From assembly GCA_963819855.1 (NCBI GenBank), contig CAWFYC010000037.1:62001-126000 (forward strand): a stretch of 64,000 bases of DNA, in the 5' to 3' direction. Position numbers and translations under genes: made by a program. The notes under the pieces were generated by a model that worked only from the letters and a program-made list of their open reading frames with translations, was not told where the DNA came from and made no database searches. Positions within the stretch are counted from its first letter, which is position 1. Each line of letters starts with the position of its first letter. Shown in pieces: positions 1 to 8,518 of the stretch. The DNA is from JAMXLO01 sp963819855 (lineage in GTDB: Bacteria; Pseudomonadota; Alphaproteobacteria; Acetobacterales; Acetobacteraceae).

Positions 1-205
1 TGTGCCGGTGATGCAGCGCGGACCACGCACCGGGTGGCAGCCGCGTCAGGTTCACGCCGAACACACTCAGTCCGAACACATCACCGAGCGGGCGCTTTTC
101 GCGTCCCGCGACAAGCGCCGCCAGTTCGGCGGGGTAGCCCGAGGCACGCGCCCGCAGTGGCGCGTCGGCAGCACGGATAGCCGGCGAGTGGGCGGCGTCA
201 GCCAT
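1..205 (-). CDS. Cupin-domain protein, N-terminal part (runs off the left edge)
   Basis: The reading frame starts at an ATG at 205 on the minus strand, with a GGGAG-type ribosome binding site about 8 bases upstream, and is still open at the window edge (68 codons seen). The peptide carries REKRPLGDVFGLSVFGVNLT followed by RLPPGAWSALHHRH. This is the entry into the first cupin beta-strands and metal-binding histidines of the COG3837-type single-domain cupins. Such proteins usually bind a metal and a small molecule, but their substrates are rarely known. The C-terminal half of the barrel lies outside the window, so no catalytic role can be assigned. Confidence 0.7.
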   Translation of the reverse strand, partial: MADAAHSPAIRAADAPLRARASGYPAELAALVAGREKRPLGDVFGLSVFGVNLTRLPPGAWSALHHRH

Positions 206-240
206 GACGGTTCACTCCCTGGCGGTGACGTAAGCAGCGT

Positions 241-750
241 TCATCGTCGTCCGCACAGACGCAAGAGCACGGCGAGAGCCGCGTCGTAGATCAGCGCCGG
301 CACCTCGCGCAGCCACCAATGGCAACGCCGCCACCAGCGCGCCGCGGCCGGCACCGTCGGTGGTACGGCGGCACGCGCCGGAACGCCGAGCAGGCGCAAT
401 AGCAGCAGGCAGCGCGGCAGGTGATACAGGCTGCTCGCGGCGAACACCGGCGCGGCGATACCGTGCGCGTGCAGCAAGGCCGCGACCGCGCGCACCGAGG
501 ACAACGTATCGGTGCCGGTTTCCTCGGCCAGAATCCGCTCGGCCGGCACCCCGCGCGCGCCGAGCAGCCCGGCCATCACCGAGGCCTCAGATGGCCCGAA
601 CCGGCCGATGCCGCCGGTCGGCACGAACAGCGGGTCGGCGAAACGCGCGCCGAACGCCGCGGCGGCCTCGACGCGCCAGCGCAGCGTGGTGCTGGGTTGG
701 CCGTCCGGGCGCACCGCAGCGCCGAAGATGACGATGACGCCGTCAGGTAC
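241..750 (-). CDS. YdcF/DUF218-like protein, start unresolved
   Basis: The peptide GVIVIFGAAVRPDGQPS, followed by the segment ending FVPTGGIGRFGPSEASVMAG and then EETGTDTLSSVRAV and SSLYHLPRCLLLLRLLG, matches the DUF218 (YdcF/SanA/ElyC) Rossmann-like fold. Family members are implicated in envelope or cell-wall metabolism, but the reaction is unknown. No ATG, GTG or TTG lies just before the first beta-strand in this frame. The nearest downstream GTG, at 714, would delete that strand. The frame overlaps the stop of the upstream binding-protein gene by a few bases, so the two are probably co-transcribed. An upstream indel may hide the true start; the coordinate given is where homology-like sequence begins. 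Confidence 0.6.
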   Translation of the reverse strand, partial: VPDGVIVIFGAAVRPDGQPSTTLRWRVEAAAAFGARFADPLFVPTGGIGRFGPSEASVMAGLLGARGVPAERILAEETGTDTLSSVRAVAALLHAHGIAAPVFAASSLYHLPRCLLLLRLLGVPARAAVPPTVPAAARWWRRCHWWLREVPALIYDAALAVLLRLCGRR

Positions 751-2326
751 GGCGCACGTTCCAGAAGATGACGAAGCCCTCGGGCACGCCGGTGATGTCC
801 TGGCGGAACGCCGTCGGCGATTGCGCCACCCCGAGCGGGTAGAACGGCACGTCCTCGAACGCCTGACGCTGGATCGCCTCGCCGATACTCTTCTGCGCCG
901 CCGCGTCCTCGGCGTTGAACCACGCCTCACGCAGTTCCTCGATCTTCGGCATCGTCGGCCAGCCGAACCAGGCATTCTTGCCGTTGCCACGCAGCGGCAA
1001 GTGGCTGGCCGGCGTGAACCAGTCGAGACCGGAGAAACCGGTGCAGAACAGGTTCCAGCCGCCCTCGGCCGGCGGCTTGGTCAGGGCACGGCGTTGCACG
1101 ACGGTGCCCCAGTCGGTCGCCTGATAGTCGACCGCGATGCCAACACGCTTGAGTACGTCTGCCGCCACCTCCGCAAGCGGATAGTTGGTGGGCTGGTCGG
1201 TGGCGCCCATCAGCACGACCTTCTCGCCCTGATAACCCGCCTTCTCCAGCGCCGTCTTCACCGCCGCGTAGTCGCGCGGGCCGGTCAGCGCGGACAGCCC
1301 GGCGTCACTTGCCAACGGCGAGGCCGGCGGGAAGAAGCCCATCGGCACGGACCAGAGCGACGTGTCCTCACCCATCATCGCCAGCATGAATTCCCGCTGG
1401 TCGATCGCTCCCATCAGCGCCTGGCGCACGGCCGGCTTGTCGAACGGCGGAAACAGGTGATTGGGACGCAGGATATAGGGATTGCCGGTATGGTCGTTGA
1501 TCGGCGTCAGGATCTTCGCCTTGCGCAGCACCGGCAGCAGGTCGGCTGAAGGGTTCTCCCACCAGTCCATCTCACCCGCTTGCATGGCCGCCGCCTTGGT
1601 AGCGAGGTCGGGCTGGATGTGCCACTCGACCCGGTCGAAGTAGACGATCTTGGGACCGGAGGTGAAGCTGACCTCGCCGCCGTCGCGCGGCTTGTACTGG
1701 TCGAACCTGTCGTAGACGAACAGCGACCCCTGCACGCGCTCATTCTGGTTGAAGCGAAACGGGCCGCTGCCGACGACCTCGGTGAACGCCTTGAACGGGT
1801 CTGTCTCGGCAATGCGCTGCGGCATCATCGCGCACATGTTGGAGGCGCCGTGACACAGCGCGTCGGGCAGCAGTGCGAACGGCTGCTTCAGGCGGAACAT
1901 GATCGTCTTGTCGTCAGGCGCCGAGAGCTCATCGGTGCGCGCCATCAGCGCCTGACCAAACGCGTCGCGTGCTCCCCAGCGCTTGATCGAGGCCACACAA
2001 TCGCGCGCCAGAACCTTCGTGCCGTCGTGGAACACCAGCCCGTCGCGCAGCGTCAGCTTCCACGTCTTGCCGTCGTTTTCGATGACGTGGCCGGCGACCA
2101 TCTGCGGCGTGGCCTTGAAGCCGCCGCTCTGTCCGGTCTGTCCATACAGCGTGTCGAACACCATGAACCCGTGGTTGCGGGTCACGTAGGCGGTGGTCCA
2201 GATCGGATCGACGATCGCCAGATCCGACTGCGCGATGAATTTCAGGACCCGCTTGCTCTCCGCCTGCGCCACCGCGGGCAGTGCCAGGGTAGCGGCCGAG
2301 GCCGCGAGGAAGGTGCGTCTCCGCAT
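743..2326 (-). CDS. ABC transporter substrate-binding protein, family 5 (peptide/nickel/opine type)
   Basis: The 527-residue product begins MRRRTFLAASAATLALPAVAQA, a twin-arginine-like leader cleaved after residue 22. It has the features of SBP_bac_5 periplasmic receptors: the early SDLAIVDPIWTTAYVTRNHGFMVF region, WKLTLRDGLVFHDGTKVLARD, and a C-terminus ending VIFWNVRRT. Such proteins deliver oligopeptides or other small solutes to an inner-membrane ABC permease. A GGGAG ribosome binding site precedes the ATG. No permease or ATPase genes lie beside it here; they may lie left of the window or elsewhere. The downstream DUF218 gene overlaps its stop. The family is well supported; the ligand is not. 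Confidence 0.88.
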   Translation of the reverse strand: MRRRTFLAASAATLALPAVAQAESKRVLKFIAQSDLAIVDPIWTTAYVTRNHGFMVFDTLYGQTGQSGGFKATPQMVAGHVIENDGKTWKLTLRDGLVFHDGTKVLARDCVASIKRWGARDAFGQALMARTDELSAPDDKTIMFRLKQPFALLPDALCHGASNMCAMMPQRIAETDPFKAFTEVVGSGPFRFNQNERVQGSLFVYDRFDQYKPRDGGEVSFTSGPKIVYFDRVEWHIQPDLATKAAAMQAGEMDWWENPSADLLPVLRKAKILTPINDHTGNPYILRPNHLFPPFDKPAVRQALMGAIDQREFMLAMMGEDTSLWSVPMGFFPPASPLASDAGLSALTGPRDYAAVKTALEKAGYQGEKVVLMGATDQPTNYPLAEVAADVLKRVGIAVDYQATDWGTVVQRRALTKPPAEGGWNLFCTGFSGLDWFTPASHLPLRGNGKNAWFGWPTMPKIEELREAWFNAEDAAAQKSIGEAIQRQAFEDVPFYPLGVAQSPTAFRQDITGVPEGFVIFWNVRRT

Positions 2327-2427
2327 GATTCAGTCTCCCAGTTGTTGTTGCTTCCTCCCGGCTTGCCGACGATGGTGGCGTGGGAGTATCGCCTTTGTCC
2401 ATCTCATTCCGAAACAGGACCGCCCCG

Positions 2428-3255
2428 ATGAAGTCCCTGTCAGAATCCGCCGTGCGGCAGTATCGCGATTACGGCTACTACGCGCCGGTTCCGGTCGTGA
2501 CCCACACCGAGGCAAGCGCGCTGCGCCGCAGCCTGGAAGCGTTCGAGGCCAGCGGCGACGGCATGCAGGGCGCGGTCCGTCACAAGCCGCATCTGCTGTT
2601 CACCTGGCTGAACGACCTGATCCGTCATCCGCGCATCCTCGATGCGGTGGAGGACATCATCGGTCCCGACATCCTGTGCTGGGGCACCTCGTTCTTCACC
2701 AAGGAGGCGCGCAATCCGAGCTACGTGTCCTGGCACCAGGACTCGACCTATTGGGGACTGGAACCGCCCGACATCATCACCGCCTGGGTGGCGTTCACCG
2801 ACAGCACCGCGGCGAACGGCGCGATGCGGGTGATCCCTGGCTCGCACAAGCTGGATCAGGTGCCGCATCACGACACCTTCGCCGCGGAGAACCTGCTGTC
2901 GCGCGGCCAGGAGATCATGGTCGAGGTCGATGAACGCCAGGCGGCAATGCTGGAACTCGCGGCCGGCGAGATGTCGCTGCACCATGTGCGGCTGATCCAC
3001 GGCTCCGACCCCAACCCGTCGGACGACCGCCGGATCGGGTTCGCGATCCGCTACATCCCGACCTATGTGCGCCAGATCGCCGGCAGCCACGACAGCGCGA
3101 CACTGGTGCGCGGCGAGGACCGCTATCACCACTTCGAGCCGGAGCAGCGGCCGGATGCCGACATGTCACCGTCCGCGGTGGCCTACCACGCGGCAATCAC
3201 CGGCGCACACGCGCAGATCCTGATGCGGGGCACCGACAAAGCGATGCGGGCGTAG
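2428..3255 (+). CDS. Phytanoyl-CoA dioxygenase (PhyH) family protein
   Basis: The 275-residue product, from the ATG at 2428, has the Fe(II)/2-oxoglutarate oxygenase facial triad: HQD (H103, D105) and a distal histidine in RLIHGSD (H191). Arginines about 10 residues later (RRIGFAIRY) are suited to binding 2-oxoglutarate. GAMRVIPGSHK is a typical PhyH strand. The enzyme should hydroxylate a small substrate with O2 and 2-oxoglutarate in the cytoplasm; the substrate cannot be read from sequence. It is divergent from the Tat-leader binding protein across a 100-base gap that presumably holds both promoters. A GTG at 2380 could extend it by 16 residues, but the added residues do not look like the family. 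Confidence 0.88.
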   Translation: MKSLSESAVRQYRDYGYYAPVPVVTHTEASALRRSLEAFEASGDGMQGAVRHKPHLLFTWLNDLIRHPRILDAVEDIIGPDILCWGTSFFTKEARNPSYVSWHQDSTYWGLEPPDIITAWVAFTDSTAANGAMRVIPGSHKLDQVPHHDTFAAENLLSRGQEIMVEVDERQAAMLELAAGEMSLHHVRLIHGSDPNPSDDRRIGFAIRYIPTYVRQIAGSHDSATLVRGEDRYHHFEPEQRPDADMSPSAVAYHAAITGAHAQILMRGTDKAMRA

Positions 3256-3267
3256 GCGGAGGGTTCA

Positions 3268-3403
3268 GCGCCGACAAACTCACCGCGACCGTTTCCGCAT
3301 CACGCAACACGCGCGTGGCGATGCGCGACCGGCGCGGAGCGTCCTGCACAGCGGCGCGCACCAAAACATCGGTATCGATGGTGATCCGCAGGCGACAACT
3401 CAT
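3268..3403 (-). pseudogene. PIN-domain (VapC-like) toxin fragment, N-terminal part only
   Basis: On the minus strand the peptide LRITIDTDVLVRAAVQDAPR, continuing RSRIATRVLRDAETVAVSLSAL, matches the first strand and helices of PIN-domain toxins, including the first acidic metal ligand (ITIDTDVL). Similarity stops after about 45 residues and the frame then runs into unrelated sequence. No matching VapB/FitA antitoxin is seen beside it. I read it as a decayed VapC remnant between the PhyH gene and a palindromic repeat. It could be expressed as a short peptide but would lack the remaining active-site acids. Confidence 0.55.
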
Positions 3404-3420
3404 CGACCGGTGCAATCCTA

Positions 3421-3523
3421 TCGTCATCCCCGCGAAAGCGGGGACCCAGGACCGCAGGCACCGTGCGGCCGCCCCTGGGTTCCCGCGTTCGCGGGAATGA
3501 CATCAGTTTCGCGGGAATGACAT
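3421..3523. repeat. REP-like palindrome (CCCGCGAAAGCGGGG ... CCCGCGTTCGCGGG)
   Basis: CGTCATCCCCGCGAAAGCGG at 3422 is followed about 55 bases later by its near-inverse TTCCCGCGTTCGCGGGAATG, with CCCAGG/CCTGGG inner arms. A partial extra copy (TTTCGCGGGAATGACATC) follows directly at about 3508. This is the common alphaproteobacterial intergenic palindrome type and can fold into a strong stem-loop. It may act as a terminator or mRNA-stability element after the upstream gene. Confidence 0.75.
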
Positions 3524-3661
3524 CGGTATGGACGCGGCACGGGGCCATCGGTCAACACCCGGCTGGATGCCGCCGGTCGGGGGTGGGCCATGAGCACGTT
3601 TCACACCGCGCGGCGGTAGGGTATAGCGACAGCCTGACTGCGGGACTCCGGTGACCAACCG

Positions 3662-4480
3662 ATGGCGTGGCGCAAGAACCCGGCCGTGAAACGCGTCCGC
3701 CGCGTCGCCTTGCTGGTGGCGATCCTGGCGCCGGCCGCATGGTTCGTACCGATTCCCACCGCGATCATTGTCGCCTGCGGCGTGATGGACGTGCTGCGGC
3801 ACCGGCGCATCACGCTACGTCTGATCGAGCAGTATTTCACCGGCAACGGCATCCTCACCTGGCTGCTGTCGCCGATCAATTTGCTGGCCGACCTGCTGTC
3901 GTACCGCACGCCAGGGGTCTGCCGTCTGGACGACCTGCCGCCGGCGCATCGCGCGGAGATCGTCGCCTGCACCAGCGCGCTGACGGCGAACGCGGCGGCG
4001 GTGAAGGCGCATGTGGCCAACAGCCTCGCCGAGAACCGGCGCGGCATGTTCACCTTCAAATGGTACGATCAGCCGCAGGCGCCGGTGCTGCGGATTGCGG
4101 ACTTCGACCGCGAATATCGCTTCATCAAGACGATCGCGCTGTCGGTGTTCAACACACGCGAGCACACGACATGGCATTTCGGCCCGCTGCGGTTCACCTA
4201 TCGCGTGCTGTTCAACCTCGACCCGGTGGACAGCCGCGAGGTCTTCATCGAGGTCGATGGCGGCACGCACTACTGGCGCGATGATCCGCTGTTCATCTTC
4301 GACGACACGTATTTCCATCGCTCGGTCAACGGCGTGGACCATGTCCGCTACTGCCTGTTCATGGACATCGTCCGTCCGAATCGCTGCCATGCCGCGTTCA
4401 ATGGCGCGGTGCATGCGGTGAGTGTGATCTCGGGCTCGTTCCAGCGCATGTTCTACAAGCACTGGTCGTTCCTGCGCTGA
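3662..4480 (+). CDS. Aspartyl/asparaginyl beta-hydroxylase family protein
   Basis: The 272-residue product starts with a basic N-terminus and one membrane segment (ALLVAILAPAAWFVPIPTAIIVAC, residues about 16-40), followed by an oxygenase domain. The diagnostic block is HYWRDDPLFIFDDTYFHRSVN followed by RYCLFMDIVRP: a metal-ligand histidine, the FDD-Y-H core, and the arginine before the final strand. These match the Asp_Arg_Hydrox fold of Fe(II)/2-oxoglutarate hydroxylases such as AspH and LpxO. LpxO-like enzymes hydroxylate lipid A acyl chains at the inner membrane, and the N-terminal anchor would fit such a role. The substrate is inference only. It is monocistronic as far as can be seen. Confidence 0.8.
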   Translation: MAWRKNPAVKRVRRVALLVAILAPAAWFVPIPTAIIVACGVMDVLRHRRITLRLIEQYFTGNGILTWLLSPINLLADLLSYRTPGVCRLDDLPPAHRAEIVACTSALTANAAAVKAHVANSLAENRRGMFTFKWYDQPQAPVLRIADFDREYRFIKTIALSVFNTREHTTWHFGPLRFTYRVLFNLDPVDSREVFIEVDGGTHYWRDDPLFIFDDTYFHRSVNGVDHVRYCLFMDIVRPNRCHAAFNGAVHAVSVISGSFQRMFYKHWSFLR

Positions 4481-4485
4481 GCCGT

Positions 4486-5734
4486 TCAGGCGACGGGCGC
4501 GGCCAGCAGCAGGCGATTGATCCGTTCGAGCGCGGTGAAGGTCGTGCGCCAGGCGCGCTGGAAGGCCGCCTCGCCGGTGCCGTGTTGCGCCAGGGCGGCA
4601 GCGATCGCGCCGACCGACCGGCGCCCATCGATCAGACGCAGGATGGCCGGCGCCAGCGGCGGCAACGCAATCGGCAGGCGCAGCCCGTCGAGCAGGAAGG
4701 CGATCGTGCCGTCGGGCTGGATACCGCCGGCAAGCTCCGGCCCGGACAGCTCGCGCAGCACCGGCACCGCGTCGGCCGCCATGAAGTCCGCCGGCGTCAC
4801 TTTCTCGTCCTCCCGCATGCAGTACACGATATGTGCGCTGACATTCCCCGCCAGCGCCTCCGCCAGCGCGACGCGGCCAATCGGATCGAGCGCCTCAGCC
4901 CGCGCGCGCAACCGCGGATCGGGCAGCAAGCGGGATCGGATCGTAACGTGCGGGTTCGACCCAGCAGGTCACCGTCAACCCCTCGGCCGCGAGCAGGTCA
5001 TGCAGTTCGCGGGCCGTGAAGGCGCGGTCGCGCGGATTGAGCAGCAGATCGTACAGCCCCGCATCGCCCCCGTTGATATGGTCATCGAGGAAGCCGTTGC
5101 GCCGCAACCATGCGGTCTCCGGCAGATGCCGCATCACCCGCTTCGCCACATCCAGTCGCGCCGCGGGCGGATCGTCGGGCGGCGCCAGCAGCCGCAGTGC
5201 ATCCTGCAGCATATAGATCCCGGTGCGGCCGTGCGGCGCGTACACCATCAGCCCAAGTCCGCCGCCCGGTGCCAGCACCGACAGCAACGCGCGCAGCCCC
5301 GCGGCCGGATCGGGCAGGTGGTGCAGCACGCCGCAGCAATCGACATAGTCGAACGGCCCAAGCCCCGAGCCCGGCAGCTCCAGCAATGAACGCTGCTCCC
5401 AGACGATGTTGGTGAGGCCGCGTGCCGCCGCCCGCGCCTGGCCGATGTTCAGCGCCGCCGCCGACCGGTCGAGCCAGGTCACGCCGCCCGCCCTGCCCTC
5501 GCGCGCCATCTGCTGCGCCAGCATGACCGTGGCATCGCCGGTGCCGCCGCCGGCGATCAGCGCGTGCAGCGGCCACGACGCCGGACGCCGGGCGCCGAAC
5601 ACCCAGTGGTCGATCTCGCGCAGATGCCCCGGACTGCCGACGATCAGCCGCTTCGCCTCGTCGCGCGGCTCGCGCTTCGGATAGGGATACGCCTCGTACT
5701 GCTCCGCCAGCCTGGCGTCGGTTGCGTCGGTCAT
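4486..5734 (-). pseudogene. Class I SAM-dependent methyltransferase split by a +1 frameshift near 4930
   Basis: The N-terminal frame (ATG at 5734, MTDATDARLAEQYEAYPYP) holds a Rossmann methyltransferase: ALIAGGGTGDATVMLAQQ (motif I), VTWLDRSAAALNIG, and FDYVDCCGVLHHLPDP. It runs to ARYDPIPL and then shifts. The second frame begins LLPDPRLRARAEALDPIGR and continues to 4486, with ALAEALAGNVSAHIVYCMRE and a C-terminal IDGRRSVGAIAAAL block. Removing one T at about 4930 joins them into a protein of about 416 residues, the length I expect for this methyltransferase class with its C-terminal extension. An ATG at 5758 is also possible but overlaps the divergent SpoU gene. The substrate is unknown. 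Confidence 0.75.
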
Positions 5735-5756
5735 GCGGCGGGCATAGACCGCCGGC

Positions 5757-6335
5757 ATGGCTGAAGCCAGATCGCGCGGCTATTTCGGCATCGGCGTCGA
5801 GGGGGTGTCGAAGTCGGCCAATGTCGGCGCCCTGCTGCGCACCGCGCACGCCTTCGGCGCCGCGTTCTGCTTCATCGTGGGCGCCGGCTTCGATGCCCGT
5901 GCCGGCCGACTCGCCGACACCGCCGACACGCCGGAGCACGTGCCGCTATGGCGCTTTCCGGACCTCGAGACACTGGACCTGCCGCAGGGTTGCGTGCTGG
6001 TGGGCGTCGAACTGCTGGAGGATGCGACCGACCTGCCCTCGTTCCGCCATCCGCCGAACGCGGCCTACGTGCTCGGCCCGGAGCGATCCGGCCTGTCGCC
6101 CGCCATGCTGCAACGCTGCCGCCACGTGGTGCGGATTCCGACCCGATTCTCGCTCAACCTGGCAGTGACCGGCGCGCTGGTGCTGTACGATCGGCTGCTC
6201 CAGCACGGCCGCTTCGCCGAGCGCCCGGTCGGCAGCCGCGGCGTCGCTGCACCGCAGCCGGAGCCGGGCCGGCACGGCGCGCCACGGTTTCGCCGCAACG
6301 TCCCGGACTGGGTGGCAGGCAAGACCGAGCCATGA
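5757..6335 (+). CDS. SpoU/TrmH-family RNA methyltransferase
   Basis: The 192-residue SPOUT enzyme has all three family motifs: motif 1 GVSKSANVGALLRTAHAFGA near residues 16-36 with the conserved Asn and Arg, motif 2 YVLGPERSGLSPAML, and motif 3 IPTRFSLNLAVTGALVLYDR. It should transfer a methyl group from SAM to a ribose 2'-OH in tRNA or rRNA; the exact site is not predictable. It lacks the N-terminal RNA-binding domain of TrmH/RlmB and has a basic tail. Its stop overlaps the next start (ATGA), and rlmN follows, so the three genes form one unit with an RNA-modification theme. The 5' end is divergent from the upstream methyltransferase. Confidence 0.88.
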   Translation: MAEARSRGYFGIGVEGVSKSANVGALLRTAHAFGAAFCFIVGAGFDARAGRLADTADTPEHVPLWRFPDLETLDLPQGCVLVGVELLEDATDLPSFRHPPNAAYVLGPERSGLSPAMLQRCRHVVRIPTRFSLNLAVTGALVLYDRLLQHGRFAERPVGSRGVAAPQPEPGRHGAPRFRRNVPDWVAGKTEP

Positions 6336-6916
6336 TCCGCCGCCGCTTGTCGCACCGCATCACGCGCCGTATCTCTGCCCGCATGCGCCGTATCGTCACC
6401 GTATTCATGCTCGTCGTCGCCATGCCGGCGGTCGCACAGGCGCCGCCGAAGCCGGCAGCGCAGGCCAAGCCGGCAGTCGCCGCGGGGCCAAAGGAACTGG
6501 GCAGGTTCGACGATTGGATCGCCGCGACGCACGAGGAGGCGGGTCAGAACACCTGCTACGCGTTCGTCCGGGCAAAGAACTCTGTCCCCGTGCTTCCGAG
6601 TCGCGGCGAGGTTGTGCTGACCGTGACGGAACGCCCCACCGGCCGCGACACGGTGGCGATCAGTGCCGGCTTCCCCTACCCCAAGGACGCGGAGGTGACA
6701 GTGCAGGTCGATACCACCGGCCTCGATTTCTACACCGCGCAGAGCAGTGCCTTCGCCCGCGACGGCAAGGCGGCGGTGGCCGCGTTCCAGAAGAGCGGGC
6801 AGGCACTGGCGCGCTCGCCCGGCCCACGTGGCGGCCAGCCGGTGGCGGACACCTTCAGCCTGCGCGGCTTTTCGGCTGCCTACGCGGCGATCAGCAAGGC
6901 ATGCCCGGCGCGCTGA
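6332..6916 (+). CDS. Invasion-associated locus B (IalB)-like exported protein
   Basis: The 194-residue protein has a hydrophobic export signal, MRRIVTVFMLVVAMPAVAQA at residues 18-37, then a Pro/Ala-rich linker and a domain starting LGRFDDWIAATHEEAGQNTCYAF. The GxFDDW...Cys-YAF pattern and paired cysteines are typical of the IalB family of periplasmic or outer-membrane-associated proteins. The ATG at 6332 overlaps the upstream stop, suggesting translational coupling; the ATG at 6383 would give a cleaner signal peptide. Its stop overlaps the rlmN start (TGATG). In Bartonella IalB affects erythrocyte entry, but in environmental alphaproteobacteria the role is unknown. Confidence 0.75.
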   Translation: MIRRRLSHRITRRISARMRRIVTVFMLVVAMPAVAQAPPKPAAQAKPAVAAGPKELGRFDDWIAATHEEAGQNTCYAFVRAKNSVPVLPSRGEVVLTVTERPTGRDTVAISAGFPYPKDAEVTVQVDTTGLDFYTAQSSAFARDGKAAVAAFQKSGQALARSPGPRGGQPVADTFSLRGFSAAYAAISKACPAR

Positions 6917-8088
6917 TGAGCGACGCCAACCTAGATCTGACCGCGGCCGAGCGCGATCGCATCCTCGCCAAGTCGGCGCTGTTCGATCCGCCGCCGCCGG
7001 GACTCGCCAATGGGCGGCGTGAGCTGGTCGGGCTGTCGCGCGCGGAGCTTGCCGCCGAGGTGACCGCAATCGGCGAGGCGCCGTTCCGCACCAAACAGCT
7101 CTGGCATTGGATCTACCACCAGGGCGTCACCGATTTCTCCCGGATGTCCTCGATCGCGCGGCCATTGCAGCAGCGGCTTGCCGAACGTTTCGTCATCGGC
7201 CGGCCCGAGGCGGCGGCCGTGCAGACCAGCGAAGACGAAACGCGGAAATTCCTGTTCCGCTTCCGCGACGGACAGGAGGCGGAGACAGTCTACATCCCGG
7301 ACCGCGCCGAGGATCGCGGCGCGGTGTGCATCTCCTCGCAGGTCGGCTGCACGCTGTCCTGCCGGTTCTGCCACACCGGCACCCAGGCTCTGACCCGCAA
7401 CCTGGGTGCGGCGGAAATCGTCGGCCAGTTCATGGCGGCGCGCGACGCCTACGGCGAATGGCCAAGCCCCACCGGCGAGGCGCCGCGGCTGTTGTCCACC
7501 ATCGTGCTGATGGGCATGGGTGAGCCGCTGTACAACTACACCAACGTCGCCAAGGCGATGACGATCGCGATGGACAACGAAGGCATCGCGTTGTCGCGCC
7601 GGCGCATCACGCTGTCGACATCCGGCGTGGTGCCGATGATGGATCGTGCCGGCGCCGAACTTGGCGTGAACCTCGCGGTGTCGTTGCATGCGGTGCGCGA
7701 CGAGCTGCGCGACGAACTGGTGCCGCTCAATCGCAAGTATCCGATCGCCGAGCTGATCGCCGCCTGCCGGCGCTATCCCGGCGCCTCGAATGCGCGGCGG
7801 ATCACCTTCGAATACGTGATGCTGAAGGGTGTGAACGACAGCCAGGCGGACGCCCGCGAACTGATGCGGCTGATCGCCGGCCTCCCCGCCAAGGTGAACC
7901 TTATCCCGTTCAACCCCTGGCCCGGGAGCCCATACGAGACCAGCAGCAACAGCGCGATCGACCGGTTCGCGGCCATCGTGATGGATGCGGGGTTCGCCTC
8001 GCCAGTCCGCTCGCCGCGCGGCCGCGACATCCTGGCGGCATGCGGCCAGCTGCGCACCGAAAGCCGCCGCGCCCCGACCGGACGCTAG
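6916..8088 (+). CDS. rlmN: Dual-specificity 23S rRNA/tRNA A2503/A37 methyltransferase RlmN
   Basis: The 390-residue radical-SAM enzyme has the CxxxCxxC cluster motif (C145, C149, C152 in VGCTLSCRFCHTGTQ), the MGMGEPLYNY segment and the ARRITFEYVMLKGVNDS segment. It also has the C-terminal cysteine (DILAACGQL) that forms the covalent RNA intermediate. It makes 2-methyladenosine at 23S rRNA A2503 and in some tRNAs. The ATG at 6916 overlaps the upstream stop by one base. Length and motif order match canonical RlmN. It is the last gene of the SpoU/IalB/rlmN unit; a dispersed inverted repeat follows. Confidence 0.97.
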   Translation: MSDANLDLTAAERDRILAKSALFDPPPPGLANGRRELVGLSRAELAAEVTAIGEAPFRTKQLWHWIYHQGVTDFSRMSSIARPLQQRLAERFVIGRPEAAAVQTSEDETRKFLFRFRDGQEAETVYIPDRAEDRGAVCISSQVGCTLSCRFCHTGTQALTRNLGAAEIVGQFMAARDAYGEWPSPTGEAPRLLSTIVLMGMGEPLYNYTNVAKAMTIAMDNEGIALSRRRITLSTSGVVPMMDRAGAELGVNLAVSLHAVRDELRDELVPLNRKYPIAELIAACRRYPGASNARRITFEYVMLKGVNDSQADARELMRLIAGLPAKVNLIPFNPWPGSPYETSSNSAIDRFAAIVMDAGFASPVRSPRGRDILAACGQLRTESRRAPTGR

Positions 8089-8132
8089 AGCATTTTCAGC
8101 CTGACCGGAAACCCGCGCCGTCATCTGGCTCG

Positions 8133-8214
8133 ATGGGTTTCGCTGCGCTCTACCCATCCTACGAATTGCTGCCCGCTCGTTGCCGTAGGATGGGTAGAGC
8201 GTAGCGAAACCCAT
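8133..8214. repeat. Dispersed inverted repeat, copy A
   Basis: Two 31-base arms (ATGGGTTTCGCTGCGCTCTA onward, and its inverse ending GCGAAACCCAT) are separated by 20 bases, with one mismatch. The flanks also match copy C at 44154: CTGACCGGAA upstream and CCGTCGCGATTCC downstream. This means the repeated unit is about 150 bases and not only the hairpin. Related copies lie at 20810 and 51061. Confidence 0.85.
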
Positions 8215-8518
8215 CATCCCGTCGCGATTCCGCTCTGCCTGAAGCCGCTCTAATGGATGAATCTGACGGATGGGTCCGGTCGAATTGTCTGAGGCAGGCA
8301 AGAAATTGAAACCACAGATGCACACGGATGAACACGGATATATCGCGCCGCCACCTCGACCCAGTGGTTTCGACCGGTTGAACGCGGCGACCCTCGTTTA
8401 GGGCTGTCTGTCAGCCGTGTGAGCCGCTTCCGACCCCAACCCGTCGGCAGCACCCGATCAGGCGATCAGGATCGGACATCCACCGTCACATCGGGCCGAA
8501 GCCTCAGGGATCAGCTTT
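8215..8518. other. Intergenic stretch with no recognisable gene
   Basis: After the repeat flank I find no convincing coding frame, RNA gene or promoter motif up to the end of the converging NTF2-fold gene. The local base composition is less GC-rich than its surroundings. Confidence 0.5.

Noticed and set aside
3421..3523. CRISPR-like array from repeated GCGGGAATGACATC units
   Set aside because: Only one palindrome plus a partial copy is present; there are no regular spacers and no cas genes.
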